Assembly (NCBI RefSeq): GCF_003019255.1
Contig: NZ_CP027846.1
Coordinates: 1,426,001-1,490,000 of the forward strand
Length of the DNA: 64,000 nucleotides
Direction: 5' to 3'
Source: Staphylococcus kloosii
GTDB lineage: Bacteria; Bacillota; Bacilli; Staphylococcales; Staphylococcaceae
In this document: positions 61,986 to 64,000 of the stretch, in pieces
Numbering within the stretch: the first letter of the stretch is position 1
Layout: each line of letters opens with the position of its first letter
Notes under the pieces: generated by a model
Database searches by the model: none
The model's input: the letters and a program-made list of their open reading frames with translations, nothing else
Told to the model about the DNA's origin: nothing
Translations under genes and position numbers: made by a program

Positions 61986-61999
61986 TTAAAACGCTTTCC
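61986..61999 (+). promoter_or_regulatory. cre-like site 1 upstream of pfkA
   Basis: TTAAAACGCTTTCC fits the cre pattern TGNAANCGNWNNCA at all but positions 2 and 14. It lies 143 nt before the start codon and 41 bp upstream of the second site. Confidence 0.55.
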
Positions 62000-62026
62000 T
62001 ATTAAATTTTATAAAAATATTGATAA

Positions 62027-62040
62027 TTAAAACGTTTACA
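62027..62040 (+). promoter_or_regulatory. cre-like site 2 upstream of pfkA
   Basis: TTAAAACGTTTACA fits the cre pattern at all but position 2. Its TTTACA end could be a -35 box, with TATATT 15 nt further on (62056-62061); this promoter is tentative. Confidence 0.6.
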
Positions 62041-62128
62041 TGAATTAATAAACCTTATATTTATGGCACCATATGTGAATTTATGGTATTTTTAAAGTAA
62101 GAAATACAAGGCAGAAAGGTATGTCGTC

Positions 62129-63097
62129 ATGAAAAAAATTGCGGTTTTAACTAGTGGTGGAGACTCACCTGGAATGAATGCGGCAGTAAGAGCTGTTGTT
62201 CGTAAAGCGATATATAATAATATTGAAGTTTACGGCGTGTATCAAGGATATCAAGGGTTATTAAACGATGATATTAAGAAACTAGAACTAGGTTCAGTTG
62301 GTGATACGATTCAACGTGGTGGTACATTTTTATACTCTGCAAGATGTCCAGAATTTAAAGAAGCAGATGTACGTAAAAAAGGCATTGAAAATTTACGTAA
62401 AAGAGGCATTGAGGGTCTAGTAGTTATTGGTGGAGATGGAAGCTACAGAGGTGCTCAACGTATTAGTGAAGAATGCTCTGAAATTCAAACTATCGGTGTA
62501 CCAGGTACAATAGATAATGACATCAATGGTACTGATTTTACAATTGGCTTTGATACAGCATTAAATACTATAATTGAATCAGTAGATAAAATTAGAGACA
62601 CAGCTTCTAGTCACGCTAGAACATTTATTATCGAAGTTATGGGTCGTGACTGTGGTGACCTAGCTTTATGGGCTGGTATGTCAGTCGGTGCTGAAACCAT
62701 CATTATTCCAGAAGTTAAAACTGAAATAAAAGAAGTAGCAGAACGTATTGACCATGGTATCAGGCGTGGTAAAAAACATTCTATCGTTATGGTTGCTGAA
62801 GGCGTAATGTCAGGTGAATCATGTGCCCAAGAATTAGCGAAGTACATCAATGTTGATGCACGCGTTTCAGTATTGGGGCACATTCAACGTGGAGGTAGCC
62901 CAACAGGCGCTGATAGAGTTTTAGCATCGCGTTTAGGAGGTTATGCTGTTGAATTATTGATGAATGGAGAAACAGCAAGAGGTGTAGGCATCAAGAACAA
63001 CGATTTAACGAGCACATCATTTGATGATATTTTTATAGCAGAAGCGCATAAATTTGATCACAATATTTACAATTTAACTAAAGAACTATCTATTTAA
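62129..63097 (+). CDS. pfkA: ATP-dependent 6-phosphofructokinase
   Basis: This key glycolytic enzyme of 322 residues phosphorylates fructose 6-phosphate; it is a tetramer controlled by ADP and PEP. The ATP loop TSGGDSPGMNAAVRAV (about 8-23), ATP/Mg segment GGDGSYRGA near 101, and the catalytic GTIDNDINGTD (Asp127 region) are complete. AGAAAGGT precedes the ATG by 8 nt; an ATG at 62121 is out of frame. It is followed by pyk after 20 nt as one operon, with two cre-like sites upstream. Confidence 0.97.
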   Translation: MKKIAVLTSGGDSPGMNAAVRAVVRKAIYNNIEVYGVYQGYQGLLNDDIKKLELGSVGDTIQRGGTFLYSARCPEFKEADVRKKGIENLRKRGIEGLVVIGGDGSYRGAQRISEECSEIQTIGVPGTIDNDINGTDFTIGFDTALNTIIESVDKIRDTASSHARTFIIEVMGRDCGDLALWAGMSVGAETIIIPEVKTEIKEVAERIDHGIRRGKKHSIVMVAEGVMSGESCAQELAKYINVDARVSVLGHIQRGGSPTGADRVLASRLGGYAVELLMNGETARGVGIKNNDLTSTSFDDIFIAEAHKFDHNIYNLTKELSI

Positions 63098-63117
63098 TTA
63101 CTCGGGAGGCATTTACA

Positions 63118-64000
63118 ATGAGAAAAACAAAAATTGTATGTACGATTGGACCAGCATCAGAATCTGAAGAAATGTTAGAAAAATTAATGAAAGCTGGTAT
63201 GAACGTTGCCAGATTGAACTTTTCACACGGTGACTTTGATGAACATCAAGCACGTATTGACACTATCAGAGAAGTTTCTGCACGTTTAGGTAAAACTGTA
63301 GCTATTTTACTTGATACTAAAGGCCCAGAAATCCGTACTCATAACATGAAAGACGGTGCTATTGAATTAGAAAAAGGAACAGAAGTTATCGTTAGTATGA
63401 CTGAAGTTGAAGGTACTCCAGAAAAATTCTCTGTAACTTACGACAACTTAATTAATGACGTTGACGAAGGTTCTTATATCTTATTAGATGATGGATTAAT
63501 TGAACTACAAGTTAAACAAATTGATAAAGAAAAAGGCGAAGTGCTTTGTGATGTATTAAATACTGGGGAACTTAAAAATAAAAAAGGTGTTAACTTACCT
63601 GGTGTAAAAGTTAACTTACCTGGTATCACTGATAAAGATGCTGAAGATATTAAATTTGGTATTAGACAAGGTGTAGACTTTATCGCAGCAAGCTTCGTAC
63701 GTCGTCCAAGTGACGTGTTAGACATTCGCAAATTATTAGAAGAACACAAAAACGATACAATTAGCATTATTCCTAAAATTGAAAACCAAGAAGGTATCGA
63801 CAACATTGAAGAAATTTTAGAAGTATCTGATGGTTTAATGGTAGCTCGTGGTGACATGGGTGTTGAAATTCCACCAGAATCAGTACCAATGGTACAAAAA
63901 GATTTAATTAGAAAATGTAACAAACTAGGTAAACCAGTTATTACTGCAACTCAAATGTTAGATTCTATGCAACGTAATCCACGTGCAACTCGTGCAGAAG
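63118..64000 (+). CDS. pyk: Pyruvate kinase, 5' part (cut by the window end)
   Basis: The first 294 codons of pyruvate kinase, which makes pyruvate and ATP from PEP, are visible, starting MRKTKIVCTIGPAS. The barrel motifs MNVARLNFSHGD (near 28), DTKGPEIRTHNM (near 66), KIENQEGI (near 220), RGDMGVEIP (near 244) and ATQMLDSM (near 280) are intact, and the B domain (about 72-165) is present. GGGAGG precedes the ATG. The 3' part, including the PEP-utilizer domain found in many Bacillales pyk genes, lies outside the window. Confidence 0.97.
   Translation, partial: MRKTKIVCTIGPASESEEMLEKLMKAGMNVARLNFSHGDFDEHQARIDTIREVSARLGKTVAILLDTKGPEIRTHNMKDGAIELEKGTEVIVSMTEVEGTPEKFSVTYDNLINDVDEGSYILLDDGLIELQVKQIDKEKGEVLCDVLNTGELKNKKGVNLPGVKVNLPGITDKDAEDIKFGIRQGVDFIAASFVRRPSDVLDIRKLLEEHKNDTISIIPKIENQEGIDNIEEILEVSDGLMVARGDMGVEIPPESVPMVQKDLIRKCNKLGKPVITATQMLDSMQRNPRATRAE

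Noticed and set aside
61930..62128. Riboswitch in the pfkA leader
   Set aside because: No long stem-loop set or terminator is seen between the likely promoter and the start; the cre-like sites explain the conserved-looking sequence better.
63580..63640. Direct repeat of GTTAACTTACCTGG in pyk
   Set aside because: It codes for NLPG twice, a conserved protein segment of pyruvate kinases (GVNLPG..VNLPG). It is a protein feature, not a DNA element.
1..64000. Mobile elements, prophage, rRNA or tRNA genes
   Set aside because: No transposase, integrase, phage structural gene or tRNA cloverleaf was recognised on either strand; gene order is that of the conserved staphylococcal backbone.

Overview
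The window is ordinary low-GC Firmicutes chromosome and almost certainly Staphylococcus. Gene content and order (pyk-pfkA-accA-accD-malic enzyme-dnaE-nrnA at one end, ccpA-aroA-murC-sftA-trmB-dat-pepV at the other) match the conserved staphylococcal core block. Codon use is AT-rich, and GGAGG-type ribosome sites and short U-tailed terminators are frequent. I see no phage, IS element, CRISPR array, rRNA or tRNA gene. A speG-type spermidine acetyltransferase and a cutC gene, both set in the core backbone, are not general in S. aureus and may point to a coagulase-negative species; I cannot fix the species.

Layout. 1-8.5 kb: dipeptidase pepV, D-amino acid aminotransferase dat, an APH-fold kinase, trmB, a lactonase-like hydrolase, an M42 aminopeptidase, a thioredoxin-like protein, a DUF1444 protein and YtpR. 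8.5-18.5 kb: DNA translocase sftA, murC, two envelope-associated proteins, aroA, ccpA, then a triplicated structured intergenic repeat (17.9-18.4 kb). 18.5-25 kb: the acetate module acuC-acuA diverging from acsA, then fhs and a glycosyltransferase. 25-36 kb: T-box-controlled tyrS, htrA, a plsC-like acyltransferase, nagE, a HAD hydrolase, serA with a class V aminotransferase, an OsmC protein and a GDPD. 36-45 kb: speG, rpsD with a structured leader, fRMsr, ezrA, nifS-type desulfurase plus thiI, a TauE-family transporter, sppA and an RDD protein. 45-64 kb: tpx, a methyltransferase, ackA, two UspA proteins, ald, pepQ-cutC, a metallo-hydrolase, a CBS regulator, nrnA, dnaE, malic enzyme, accDA, pfkA and the 5' part of pyk.

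Much of the region is central carbon metabolism: glycolysis (pfkA, pyk), overflow acetate (ackA, acsA with its acetyl-lysine switch acuA/acuC), pyruvate-linked enzymes (malic enzyme, ald), fatty-acid entry (accDA) and sugar uptake (nagE). The regulator CcpA is encoded in the middle. Cre-like operators lie at ccpA itself, acsA, ald and (two) pfkA, so several units here are probably under carbon catabolite control.

I do not see a clearly new multi-gene system. The items most worth a second look are the triple 85-nt repeat at 17.9-18.4 kb, the PlsC-like protein with both catalytic motifs altered, the hairpin packed against the ribosome site of the YtxH-like gene, the dyad in the aroA leader, the rpsD leader, and the paired cre sites upstream of pfkA.
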